Shown in pieces: positions 1 to 8,041 of a stretch of DNA of 8,657 nucleotides; within the stretch, counting starts at the first letter, position 1, and each line of letters begins with the position of its first letter. Position numbers and translations under genes: made by a program. Under the pieces are notes generated by a model, which was not told where the DNA came from, did no database searches, and saw only the letters and a program-made list of their open reading frames with translations. This DNA is from Pseudomonadota bacterium (lineage in GTDB: Bacteria > Myxococcota > Myxococcia > Myxococcales > Anaeromyxobacteraceae): positions 1 to 8,657 of the forward strand of contig JAEYZK010000241.1 in NCBI GenBank assembly GCA_023428085.1. The letters are read 5' to 3'.

Positions 1-416
1 GCTCCAGCTACCCCACCCCCAATGCCTCCGCGGTCTCCGGCGCGATCGCATTCGCGAAGCAGCAGCTGGGCGAGCGCTACCAGCTGGGCGGCATGGGTCC
101 GGATGTGTGGGACTGCTCCGGTCTCACGAAGGCGTCGTACGCATCCGTCGGCGTCTACATCGGCACCCACAGCTCCACCGACCAGTACAACTACATGAAG
201 CGCCAGGGGCGTCTCGTGCCGTACAGCCAGGTGCAGCCGGGCGACCTGATCTTCTATTCGGATGGCGGATCCGCCGACAACCCGCGCAAGTACCACGTGA
301 CCATGTACGTGGGCGACGGCAAGATGATCGAGGCACCGAACCCGAGCGCGAGCGTGCGCATCGTGAACGTGCGCAACAGCGACCGTGTCGCCTATGTGGG
401 GCGCCCCACCGGCTGA
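1..416 (+). CDS. Secreted NlpC/P60 cell-wall endopeptidase, C-terminal catalytic domain (5' truncated)
   Basis: This gene enters from the left edge; its reading frame begins at position 3, and 137 residues are visible up to the TGA at 414-416. The family cleaves stem-peptide bonds in peptidoglycan outside the cell. The visible part carries the papain-like core: a Cys in DCSGL (residue 38 of the fragment, codon at 114), a His in YHVTMYVG (residue 98, codon at 294) and a Glu in MIEAP (residue 110, codon at 330). The third residue is Glu where many family members have His; the mycobacterial enzyme RipA also uses Cys-His-Glu with the same 12-residue His-Glu spacing, so an active enzyme is expected. 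A short loop (SDGGSADNPRKY) precedes the His. The signal peptide and any wall-binding or coiled-coil region lie outside the window, so a RipA-like or other subtype cannot be chosen. It converges with ppa. Confidence 0.92.
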   Translation, partial: SSYPTPNASAVSGAIAFAKQQLGERYQLGGMGPDVWDCSGLTKASYASVGVYIGTHSSTDQYNYMKRQGRLVPYSQVQPGDLIFYSDGGSADNPRKYHVTMYVGDGKMIEAPNPSASVRIVNVRNSDRVAYVGRPTG

Positions 417-450
417 CCCGGTCCCGGCCGCCGGTGCCAGGCGGGTGGAT

Positions 451-490
451 GACCGAGAGCCCCGGATGCGGGCATCCGGGGCTCTCGGTC
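451..490. terminator. Perfect 18-bp hairpin, likely bidirectional terminator
   Basis: The arms at 451-468 and 473-490 are exact reverse complements around a four-base CGGG loop. The hairpin lies 34 bases past the NlpC/P60 stop and 12 bases past the ppa stop (on the other strand), so it can serve both convergent genes. Neither side has a T-tract, which is common for terminators of high-GC actinobacteria. The position and symmetry are seen directly; the function is inferred. Confidence 0.8.
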
Positions 491-502
491 AGAAGCTGAG
501 CG

Positions 503-997
503 TCAGTGGCTCTCGTGCGGCACGTACGCGGCGATGCCCGCCTGCACGATCGCCTCGGCCTCGGCTGCGTTGCCCCAGCCCTCGGTCTTGACCCACTTGC
601 CGGGCTCGAGGTCCTTGTAGTGCTCGAAGAAGTGCTCGATCTCCTTCTTCGTGTACTCGGGGATGTCGTCGACGTCCTGGATGTGGCTCCAGCGCGGGTC
701 CTTCGCGGGAACCGCGATCACCTTCGCGTCGGAGCCGCCGTCGTCGGTCATGTTGAAGACGCCCACGGGGCGGACCTTCACGCCGACGCCGGGGAACAGC
801 GGGTAGTCGAGCAGCACGAGCACGTCGACGGGGTCGCCGTCGAGGCCGAGCGTGTTCTCGAAGAAGCCGTAGTCGGTGGGGTACACGAAGCCGGTGAAGA
901 GAACGCGGTCGAGGAACACGCGCCCCGTCTCGTGGTCGACTTCGTACTTGTTGCGGCTCCCCTTGGGGATCTCGATGACGGCGGCGTAGTCGGCCAT
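503..997 (-). CDS. ppa: Inorganic pyrophosphatase (family I, soluble)
   Basis: This cytoplasmic enzyme hydrolyses pyrophosphate to two phosphates and so drives biosynthetic reactions that release PPi. The 164-residue product has the family signature DGDPVDV at residues 53-59, whose three Asp (53, 55, 58) bind metal. Further metal ligands are expected at Asp85 and Asp90 in MTDDGGSD, matching E. coli Asp97 and Asp102. Length is normal for the short bacterial type I enzyme. The start is the ATG at 997-995, because an AGGAG (1007-1003) lies five bases upstream; a GTG six bases earlier overlaps that ribosome-binding site and is less likely. It is transcribed away from tilS across a 43-base spacer and converges with the NlpC/P60 gene. 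The C-terminal tail is His-rich (HESH). The ppa-tilS-hpt-ftsH arrangement is familiar in Microbacteriaceae. Confidence 0.97.
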   Translation of the reverse strand: MADYAAVIEIPKGSRNKYEVDHETGRVFLDRVLFTGFVYPTDYGFFENTLGLDGDPVDVLVLLDYPLFPGVGVKVRPVGVFNMTDDGGSDAKVIAVPAKDPRWSHIQDVDDIPEYTKKEIEHFFEHYKDLEPGKWVKTEGWGNAAEAEAIVQAGIAAYVPHESH

Positions 998-1028
998 GTT
1001 CACTCCTGGTGCGTACGGGATGTCGAAG

Positions 1029-1036
1029 TAACGTTA
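1029..1036. promoter_or_regulatory. Palindromic divergent -10 element between ppa and tilS
   Basis: The octamer TAACGTTA reads the same on both strands, so each strand carries a TAACGT box that fits the TANNNT -10 pattern. On the plus strand the box ends at 1034, and the expected start point falls on the A of the tilS ATG at 1041, giving a leaderless message. On the minus strand the box runs 1036 to 1031; a start near 1024 would give ppa a leader of about 27 bases with its AGGAG. No convincing -35 box is visible on either side. The symmetry is seen; promoter function is inferred. Confidence 0.6.
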
Positions 1037-1040
1037 GCCG

Positions 1041-2075
1041 ATGCACCCTGGAGCCGACCGACCGCGCCTCACGCCCGAGATGGCCGACATCCGGCGTGCG
1101 GTGCGTGATGCCGCCACCGATCTGCGGGACTCGAAGGCGCTTGTGCTCGTCGCCCTGTCCGGGGGCGCGGACTCGCTCGCGCTCGCGGCGGCGACCGCGT
1201 TCGAGGCGCCGCGCGCCGCACTGCGCGCGGGCGCGGTGATCGTCGACCACGCGCTGCAGCCGGGTTCGGATGCTGTCGCTGCGCGCGCGGCGGAGCAGGC
1301 GCGCGCTCTGGGCCTCGACCCGGTGATCGTGGAGCGCGTCGAGGTGGGTTCGGCGGGCGGGCCGGAGGCGGCGGCACGCGACGCGCGGTACGCCGCGCTC
1401 GAGTCGGCAGCGACCCGCACCGGCGCGCGTGCGGTGCTGCTCGCCCACACGCTCGATGATCAGGCCGAGACGGTGCTGCTGGGCCTCGCACGCGGCAGCG
1501 GCGCCGCGAGCCTGCAGGGGATGGCGCCCGTCTCGGGGCTGTGGCGCCGGCCGCTGCTCGGCATCCGTCGCACCCAGACCCGCAAGGCCTGCGCCGATCA
1601 GGGCCTCGAACCGTGGGATGACCCGCACAACCTCGACCCCGCGTACGCGCGCGTGCGTGTGCGCGAGCGTGTGCTCCCCGTGCTCGAAGCGGAGCTCGGT
1701 CCCGGCATCGCCGAGGCGCTCGCCCGCACCGCCGAGCAGGCTCGGGAGGACGCGGAGGCGTTCCAGCAGCAGATCGACGAGTTCATCGAGGACATCTGCG
1801 AGCCCGCCGAGGCCGGCATCGCGGTGTCGGTCGCCGCGCTCGCCGCGAACCCCGCGGCACTGCGGCAGCGCATCATCCGCTATGTCGTGCAGTCCGAGTT
1901 CGGTGTCGCGCTCAGTCGCGCGCAGACCCTCGACGTGGCGCGTCTCGTCACCGACTGGCGGGGTCAGGGTCCGCTCGATCTGCCGGAGCTCACCGCTCGC
2001 CGCGAAGGCGGGCTGCTGGTCTTCGCCTCGACGCGCGCCGACGACCCTGCCGCGCACGCCTCCGACGCGACGTAG
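1041..2075 (+). CDS. tilS: tRNA(Ile)-lysidine synthase
   Basis: TilS uses ATP to attach lysine to C34 of the CAU-anticodon tRNA-Ile, making lysidine so that the tRNA reads AUA and is charged with isoleucine. The 344-residue product has the PP-loop ATPase signature SGGADS (residues 40-45) after a hydrophobic strand, VDHAL at 68-72, AHTLDDQAET at 135-144, and the DPHNLDPAYARVRVRE segment from about 194 that matches the family's conserved DxSN-R-R-R region. It is shorter than E. coli TilS (about 430) and seems to lack the last C-terminal domain, as is usual in actinobacteria. The ATG at 1041 has no Shine-Dalgarno but sits at the expected transcription start of a TAACGT -10 box. The stop codon is part of the predicted hpt promoter nine bases before hpt. 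Confidence 0.96.
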   Translation: MHPGADRPRLTPEMADIRRAVRDAATDLRDSKALVLVALSGGADSLALAAATAFEAPRAALRAGAVIVDHALQPGSDAVAARAAEQARALGLDPVIVERVEVGSAGGPEAAARDARYAALESAATRTGARAVLLAHTLDDQAETVLLGLARGSGAASLQGMAPVSGLWRRPLLGIRRTQTRKACADQGLEPWDDPHNLDPAYARVRVRERVLPVLEAELGPGIAEALARTAEQAREDAEAFQQQIDEFIEDICEPAEAGIAVSVAALAANPAALRQRIIRYVVQSEFGVALSRAQTLDVARLVTDWRGQGPLDLPELTARREGGLLVFASTRADDPAAHASDAT

Positions 2076-2078
2076 GCT
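2073..2078 (+). promoter_or_regulatory. hpt -10 box (TAGGCT), overlapping the tilS stop codon
   Basis: TAGGCT is a good match to the actinobacterial TANNNT -10 element. Six bases separate it from the ATG at 2085, so transcription should begin on the A of the start codon, giving a leaderless hpt mRNA. Its first three bases are the TAG stop of tilS. There is no Shine-Dalgarno in the nine-base gap, which supports leaderless initiation. No clear -35 box is seen. Confidence 0.6.
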
Positions 2079-2084
2079 TGATCC

Positions 2085-2636
2085 ATGGAGACGGCCGACA
2101 TCCAGGGTGATCTGACCAAGGTTCTCGTGGAGGAGAAGGAGATCCACGCCCGGATCGCCGAGCTCTGCCGCGAGATCGAGCGCGACTACGAGGGCAAGGA
2201 CCTGCTGCTCGTGGGCGTTCTGCGCGGAGCGGTCATGGTCATGGCCGACGTCTCGCGCGAGCTCAACCGCCACATCGAGATGGACTGGATGGCGGTGAGC
2301 TCCTACGGAGCAAGCACCCAGTCGTCGGGTGTCGTGCGCATCCTCAAGGACCTCGACACCGACCTCACGGGCCGCAACGTCCTCATCGTCGAGGACATCA
2401 TCGACTCCGGCCTCACGCTCTCCTGGCTGCGGGAGAACCTCGCCGGCCGCGGCGCGGCGTCGGTCGAGATCTGCGCCCTGCTGCGCAAGCCCGAGGCGGC
2501 GAAGGTCGATGTCGACGTGCGCTACGTGGGCTTCGACATCCCGAACGAGTTCGTCGTCGGCTACGGCCTCGACTACGCCGAGAAGTACCGCAACCTCCGC
2601 GGCATCGGCGTGCTCGCCCCGCACGTCTACTCCTGA
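2085..2636 (+). CDS. hpt: Hypoxanthine phosphoribosyltransferase
   Basis: This purine-salvage enzyme transfers the phosphoribosyl group of PRPP to hypoxanthine (often also guanine), giving IMP or GMP in the cytoplasm. The 183-residue product is typical in length for bacterial HPRT. It has the PRPP-binding signature VLIVEDIIDSGLT (residues 99-111) with the acidic pair Glu103-Asp104, a LRGAVMVMADV segment near 46-56, the flexible-loop SSYG at 72-75, and the C-terminal purine-binding stretch from about 150 that includes VVGYGLDYAEKYRNL. The ATG at 2085 is chosen because a TAGGCT -10 box is placed for a leaderless start there and no ribosome-binding site fits another codon. It lies between tilS and ftsH, as in many Gram-positive bacteria. 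Confidence 0.97.
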   Translation: METADIQGDLTKVLVEEKEIHARIAELCREIERDYEGKDLLLVGVLRGAVMVMADVSRELNRHIEMDWMAVSSYGASTQSSGVVRILKDLDTDLTGRNVLIVEDIIDSGLTLSWLRENLAGRGAASVEICALLRKPEAAKVDVDVRYVGFDIPNEFVVGYGLDYAEKYRNLRGIGVLAPHVYS

Positions 2637-2694
2637 GCGCGGTCGCCGCCTCAGCCTCCGGCGAACATCCAGGCCCCGCCAGGCATCCGGGCGG

Positions 2695-2700
2695 TAGCCT
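2695..2700 (+). promoter_or_regulatory. Candidate ftsH -10 box (TAGCCT)
   Basis: In the 115-base gap between hpt and ftsH, TAGCCT fits the TANNNT pattern. A start near 2707 would give a leader of about 45 bases. That leader contains a purine-rich GAGGAAGGA (2719-2727), but it lies about 24 bases before the ATG at 2752, too far for a normal Shine-Dalgarno. A -35 box is not evident. This is inferred from pattern and position only. Confidence 0.45.
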
Positions 2701-2751
2701 GACAGTCACTTCTCCGCAGAGGAAGGACTCGGGCTCCCGCCCCGCTCATAC

Positions 2752-4689
<1,938 letters not shown>

Positions 4690-4714
4690 CGCACCGGCCC
4701 CACGAGGAGATCAT

Positions 4715-5566
4715 GTGAGGATGCAGATCGGGGCCAGGCTCTTCGAGGGGCCCGGCCCCTTTCTCATGGGCGTCGTCAACGTCACGCCCGACTCGTTCTC
4801 CGACGGCGGGCGGTTCGCCGACGCGGACGCCGCCGCGGCGCAGGCGCGGAGGCTGGGCGAGGAGGGCGCGGATCTCGTGGACCTCGGGGGCGAGTCGACG
4901 CGGCCCGGCGCGCCGCCCGTCCCGGTCGCCGAGGAGCTCCGGCGCGTGATCCCCGTGATCGAGCGCCTGCGCGCGGGCGGCTTCGCGCTCCCGATCTCCG
5001 TGGACACCTCCAAGCCGGAGGTGGCCCGGGCCGCGCTCGACGCGGGCGCGGATCTCGTGAACGACGTGCAGGGCCTGGCGGCGCCGGAGCTGGCGGCGCT
5101 CGTCGCCGCGCGGGGCGTGCCCGTCGTCCTGATGCACATGCGCGGGACGCCCGCGGACATGACCTCACGCGCGGTGTACGCGGACGTGGTGGAGGACGTC
5201 GCGGCCGAGCTCGAGCAGGCGCTCGCCCGCGCCGAGCGGGCGGGGGTGCGCCGCGACCGGGTCGTGCTCGATCCGGGGGTCGGCTTCGCCAAGACGGCCG
5301 AGCAGAGCCTCGCGCTCCTCGCCGGCCTGGGCCGCCTGCGCAGGCTGGGGTGCCCGCTCCTCGTGGGCCCGTCCCGGAAGAGCTTCATCGGGAAGCTCAC
5401 CGGGGCGGAGGTCGCGGACCGGCTCCCGGGGACGCTCGCCGCGGTCGCCGCGTGCGTCCTCGCCGGGGCCGAGCTCGTGCGCGTGCACGACGTGGCGGCG
5501 GCGCGCCAGGCCGCTCGGGTCGCGGCCGCGATCCGGGAGGCGGCGCGGGCGGGCTCCGCGCCCTAG
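4715..5566 (+). CDS. folP: Dihydropteroate synthase
   Basis: FolP condenses p-aminobenzoate with 6-hydroxymethyl-7,8-dihydropterin pyrophosphate to dihydropteroate, the folate step blocked by sulfonamides. The 283-residue TIM-barrel protein has all the family markers: NVTPDSFSDGG (22-32), DLGGESTRPG (56-65), SVDTSKPEVA (95-104), NDVQG (116-120), MHMRG (140-144), DPGVGFAKT (186-194), the sulfa-site GPSRKSFIG (218-226) and RVHDV at the end of the barrel (256-260). GAGGAG at 4704-4709 supports GTG 4715 (five-base spacing); ATG 4721, two codons later in frame, is the alternative. It lies 25 bases after ftsH, probably in the same transcript. ftsH-folP linkage occurs in myxobacteria, while Microbacteriaceae usually have folE next to ftsH, so the gene belongs to the right-hand lineage. 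Confidence 0.97.
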   Translation: MRMQIGARLFEGPGPFLMGVVNVTPDSFSDGGRFADADAAAAQARRLGEEGADLVDLGGESTRPGAPPVPVAEELRRVIPVIERLRAGGFALPISVDTSKPEVARAALDAGADLVNDVQGLAAPELAALVAARGVPVVLMHMRGTPADMTSRAVYADVVEDVAAELEQALARAERAGVRRDRVVLDPGVGFAKTAEQSLALLAGLGRLRRLGCPLLVGPSRKSFIGKLTGAEVADRLPGTLAAVAACVLAGAELVRVHDVAAARQAARVAAAIREAARAGSAP

Positions 5567-5608
5567 CGTTGGGGGCACGCGTCGCCGGAGGCGATCGGCC
5601 CGGCCGTG

Positions 5609-5617
5609 TGATAGGTT
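5609..5617 (+). promoter_or_regulatory. Candidate extended -10 promoter upstream of glmM
   Basis: TGATAGGTT in the 101-base gap between folP and glmM combines a TG extension with a TAGGTT -10 box. A start near 5624 would leave a leader of about 44 bases ending in the purine-rich GGGGGA before the glmM ATG. No good -35 box is visible, as expected for an extended -10 type. It may give glmM transcription independent of ftsH-folP. Pattern match only. Confidence 0.4.
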
Positions 5618-5618
5618 C

Positions 5619-5635
5619 CCGGCGCCTCTCGCCGG
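5619..5635 (+). other. Small GC hairpin in the glmM leader
   Basis: CCGGCG (5619-5624) and CGCCGG (5630-5635) can form a six-bp stem with a CCTCT loop, followed by CGTTT. It could be a weak terminator after folP or a structure in the glmM leader. In DNA this rich in GC such short hairpins are common, so the call is weak. Confidence 0.25.
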
Positions 5636-5667
5636 CGTTTGCGTACGACGGAGAACGGGGGATCTCG

Positions 5668-7140
5668 ATGGCGACGCGCACGGGTGCAGGGAAGAAGGAC
5701 GGCGTGGACGGCGTGGTCCCGATCGTGGACGCTCCCACCCGCAACGGCGCGGTGGCGGCCGCGGTCGCAGCCCCGGCGGTCCGCCGCCTCTTCGGCACCG
5801 ACGGCGTCCGCGGCGTCGCGAACGTCCACCCGATGACGGCGGAGATGGCGCTCCAGCTCGGGCGCGCCCTCGCGTTCGTGGTGCGGAACGGCTCGCACCG
5901 GCACCGGATCGTCATCGGCAAGGACACGCGCCTCTCCGGCTACATGCTCGAGCAGGCGATCGCCTCGGGCATCTGCTCCATGGGCGTGGACGTGCTGCTC
6001 TCCGGTCCGCTCCCCACCCCGGGCATCGCCTTCGTGACCCAGTCCATGCGGGCCGACGCGGGGGTCGTCATCTCCGCGAGCCACAACCCGTACCAGGACA
6101 ACGGCATCAAGTTCTTCTCCCGGGACGGCTTCAAGCTGCCCGACGAGGTGGAGCTGGAGATCGAGCGCCTCGTGCTCGGCGAGGGCGGGAACCCGGACTT
6201 CCAGGCGCTCCGGCCCACCGCGACCCGCATCGGCAAGGCGAAGCGGATCGACGACGCGAAGGGGCGGTACGCGCAGTTCCTGAAGTCGCTCTTCCCGAAG
6301 GACCTGACGCTGGAGGGCCTCACCGTCGTGGTGGACTGCGCGAACGGCGCCGCGTATCACGTGGCGCCCGACGCCTTCGAGGAGCTGGGCGCGAAGGTGA
6401 TCCCGCTCGGCGTCGCGCCGGACGGCACCAACATCAACGAGGGGTGCGGCGCGGTGCACCCCGAGGCGATGGCCCGGGCCATCCGGGAGCACGGCGCGCA
6501 GCTCGGCCTCGCCCTCGACGGCGACGCCGACCGGCTCATCCTCGCCGACGAGACCGGGCGGATCGTGGACGGCGACGCGATCATGGCGATCGTCGGGCGC
6601 GACCTGGTCCGCCAGGGGGCCCTGGCCAAGAAGACGGTGGTCGCGACCGTGATGTCGAGCCTCGGGCTCGAGCGCGCGCTGCAGGAGGTGGGCGGGCGCG
6701 TCGTCCGCACGCAGGTCGGCGACCGGTACGTCGTGGAGGAGATGCGGCGGAACGGTTACAACTTCGGCGGCGAGCAGTCCGGTCACCTCATCTTCCTCGA
6801 CCACGTCACCACCGGTGACGGCGTCGCCGCGGCGCTCAACGTGCTCGCGGTGATGCGGCGCGACGGGCGGAGCCTGTCCGAGCTGGCGCGGTGCTTCGAG
6901 CCGGTGCCGCAGGCGCTCGTGAACGTCGCCGTGAAGGAGAAGCGGCCGCTCGCCGAGCTCCCGGCGGTGGGGAAGGCCATCGCCGCCGCCGAGGAGGCGC
7001 TCGGGGCGGACGGCCGCGTGCTGGTCCGGTTCTCGGGGACGGAGAACAAGGTCCGGGTGCTCGTCGAGGGGCCCGACGCGGCGCGGGTCCGGGGGATGGC
7101 GGAGGGGATCGCGACTGCGTTGAGGGAGGCGCTGGGGTAG
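5668..7140 (+). CDS. glmM: Phosphoglucosamine mutase
   Basis: GlmM interconverts glucosamine-6-phosphate and glucosamine-1-phosphate on the way to UDP-GlcNAc, the precursor of peptidoglycan and lipopolysaccharide. The 490-residue product has the four marks of the phosphohexomutase family: LFGTDGVRG near 41-49, the phosphoserine loop SASHNP with Ser138, the Mg-binding DGDADR (284-289), the sugar loop GEQSG (368-372), and the phosphate-binding RFSGTEN (454-460). Ser138 corresponds to E. coli Ser102, so the protein carries about 36 extra N-terminal residues of low-complexity, Ala-rich sequence. ATG 5668 is chosen for the purine-rich GGGGGA six bases upstream; a GTG at 5752 would give a family-typical length but has no ribosome-binding site. 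The frame stays open further upstream only because it overlaps folP. Placement after folP fits a cell-envelope and cofactor cluster. Confidence 0.97.
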   Translation: MATRTGAGKKDGVDGVVPIVDAPTRNGAVAAAVAAPAVRRLFGTDGVRGVANVHPMTAEMALQLGRALAFVVRNGSHRHRIVIGKDTRLSGYMLEQAIASGICSMGVDVLLSGPLPTPGIAFVTQSMRADAGVVISASHNPYQDNGIKFFSRDGFKLPDEVELEIERLVLGEGGNPDFQALRPTATRIGKAKRIDDAKGRYAQFLKSLFPKDLTLEGLTVVVDCANGAAYHVAPDAFEELGAKVIPLGVAPDGTNINEGCGAVHPEAMARAIREHGAQLGLALDGDADRLILADETGRIVDGDAIMAIVGRDLVRQGALAKKTVVATVMSSLGLERALQEVGGRVVRTQVGDRYVVEEMRRNGYNFGGEQSGHLIFLDHVTTGDGVAAALNVLAVMRRDGRSLSELARCFEPVPQALVNVAVKEKRPLAELPAVGKAIAAAEEALGADGRVLVRFSGTENKVRVLVEGPDAARVRGMAEGIATALREALG

Positions 7141-7156
7141 AAGGCGCCGAGAAGCC

Positions 7157-7207
7157 GGGTGCGGGACCGGGAGCGGGTTCGTTGACGGGGGCGGGCCCGG
7201 GGACGGG
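7157..7207 (+). repeat. Two adjacent G-quadruplex-type G-tracts after glmM
   Basis: Starting 17 bases after the glmM stop, GGG occurs at 7157, 7163, 7169 and 7175, a strict six-base period with three-base loops (TGC, ACC, AGC). A second set follows at 7187-7207: GGGGG-C-GGG-CCC-GGGG-AC-GGG. Both satisfy the usual four-tract quadruplex pattern on the plus strand and so could fold in DNA or in the glmM 3' transcript. The pattern is seen directly; folding and any role are inferred. Confidence 0.5.
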
Positions 7208-7215
7208 TACGACCC

Positions 7216-7243
7216 CGGGCACGGTGAACGGTCCGTGTGCCCG
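7216..7243 (+). terminator. Possible glmM terminator hairpin
   Basis: CGGGCACGG (7216-7224) can pair with CCGTGTGCCCG (7233-7243) around an eight-base loop, giving nine pairs with a two-base bulge. It is followed by TCCTCTC rather than a T-run. It lies 75 bases after the glmM stop and before the likely pdxJ promoter, a sensible place for termination, but the bulge and missing T-tract leave it uncertain. Confidence 0.4.
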
Positions 7244-7300
7244 TCCTCTCGGCCAGGCCCGGGATCCCTCACGCGACTCCATCCGCAGGCCGATCCGCGT

Positions 7301-7306
7301 TACATT
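7301..7306 (+). promoter_or_regulatory. Candidate pdxJ -10 box (TACATT), leaderless spacing
   Basis: TACATT lies six bases before the pdxJ ATG at 7313, so transcription would begin on the start codon. No Shine-Dalgarno is present in the bases before the ATG (GCGTTACATTTGCGCC), which fits a leaderless message. The spacing is the same as for tilS and hpt in the left half, although leaderless starts are less established in myxobacteria. The -35 region is not recognisable. Confidence 0.4.
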
Positions 7307-7312
7307 TGCGCC

Positions 7313-8041
7313 ATGCCCGCCCGCCTGGGAGTCAACGTCGATCACGTCGCAACGCTGCGCCAGCTCCGGCGCACGCTCTACCCGGACCCGGTCGCGGCCG
7401 CGATGATGGCCGAGATGGCCGGGGCGGATCAGATCACCATCCACCTCCGTGAGGACCGCCGGCACATCCAGGACCGCGACCTCCAGGTGATGCGCCGGAC
7501 CGTCACGACGCGGCTCAACCTCGAGATGGCGGCCACCCAGGAGATGGTCCGGATCGCCTACGAGACCAAGCCCGACATGGTGACGCTCGTCCCGGAGCGG
7601 CGTGAGGAGCTCACCACCGAGGGCGGGCTCGACGTCGTCGGCGGCCGCGACGCCGTCCGCAAGGCCGTCAAGACGCTCGGGGACGCCGAGATCGAGGTCT
7701 CGCTCTTCATCGACCCGGACCTCGACCAGGTGAAGGCCGCGCACCGCGCCGAGGCCACCATCGTCGAGTTCCACACCGGCCGCTACTGCGAGGCGCGGCT
7801 CGCCGCCGATCGCCGGCGGGAGCTCAACCGGCTCGTGGACGCCTGCAAGGCCGCGGCGAAGCTCGGGCTCACGGTGGCCGGCGGCCACGGCCTCAACTAC
7901 CAGAACGTCCTCCCCGTGGCGGCCATCCCGGAGCTGGAGGAGCTCAACATCGGCCACTCGATCGTGGCGCGGGCGGTGCTCGTGGGCTTCGAGCGGGCGG
8001 TGCGCGAGATGAAGGACCTCCTCCGGCAGGCGCGGCCGTGA
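7313..8041 (+). CDS. pdxJ: Pyridoxine 5'-phosphate synthase
   Basis: PdxJ closes the ring in the DXP-dependent vitamin B6 pathway, joining 1-deoxy-D-xylulose 5-phosphate and 3-amino-2-oxopropyl phosphate to make pyridoxine 5'-phosphate. The 242-residue TIM-barrel protein has normal length. Family segments appear in order: GVNVDHVATLR (6-16), HLREDRRHI (44-52), NLEMA with Glu71, LVPERRE (92-98), TEGGLDV (102-108), SLFIDPD (130-136), FHTGRY (153-158), GGHGLNY with His192 (190-196) and LNIGHSIVARA (211-221). His44, Glu71 and His192 match the catalytic positions 45, 72 and 193 of the E. coli enzyme. ATG 7313 aligns with the family start; the frame is open further upstream but that part is repetitive intergenic DNA. 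Its stop overlaps the acpS start by GTGA (8038-8041), so the two are translationally coupled. Confidence 0.98.
   Translation: MPARLGVNVDHVATLRQLRRTLYPDPVAAAMMAEMAGADQITIHLREDRRHIQDRDLQVMRRTVTTRLNLEMAATQEMVRIAYETKPDMVTLVPERREELTTEGGLDVVGGRDAVRKAVKTLGDAEIEVSLFIDPDLDQVKAAHRAEATIVEFHTGRYCEARLAADRRRELNRLVDACKAAAKLGLTVAGGHGLNYQNVLPVAAIPELEELNIGHSIVARAVLVGFERAVREMKDLLRQARP

Noticed and set aside
330..332. Loss of the third catalytic His in the NlpC/P60 enzyme
   Set aside because: Glu at this position is the normal residue in RipA-type actinobacterial enzymes with the same spacing, so the enzyme need not be inactive.
489..2624. Very long minus-strand open frame (711 codons) across ppa, tilS and hpt
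   Set aside because: It is a shadow of high-GC codon bias: it lies opposite tilS and hpt, overlaps ppa in another frame, and its translation is Arg/Ala/Gly/His-rich with no recognisable domain.
4690..4714. Missing folE between ftsH and folP as a deletion in an actinobacterial fol operon
   Set aside because: folP and all following genes belong to the right-hand, myxobacterial-type lineage, so the gap reflects the junction in ftsH rather than a local deletion.
5350..5667. Upstream extension of the glmM frame into folP
   Set aside because: The extension overlaps the conserved end of folP in another frame and has no family similarity; ATG 5668 has a ribosome-binding site.
5563..7272. Minus-strand open frame of 569 codons opposite glmM
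   Set aside because: It is antisense to intact GlmM motifs, with composition typical of a reversed GC-rich coding strand; the Pro-rich opening comes from the G-tracts after glmM.
7235..7312. Upstream extension of the pdxJ frame
   Set aside because: PdxJ homology begins right after ATG 7313, and the upstream residues are Pro/Ser/Arg-rich non-conserved sequence lying over a hairpin and promoter region.
7141..7312. Small gene or riboswitch between glmM and pdxJ
   Set aside because: No short frame with a ribosome-binding site and no recognisable riboswitch core was seen; the stretch is explained by G-tracts, a hairpin and a promoter-like box.
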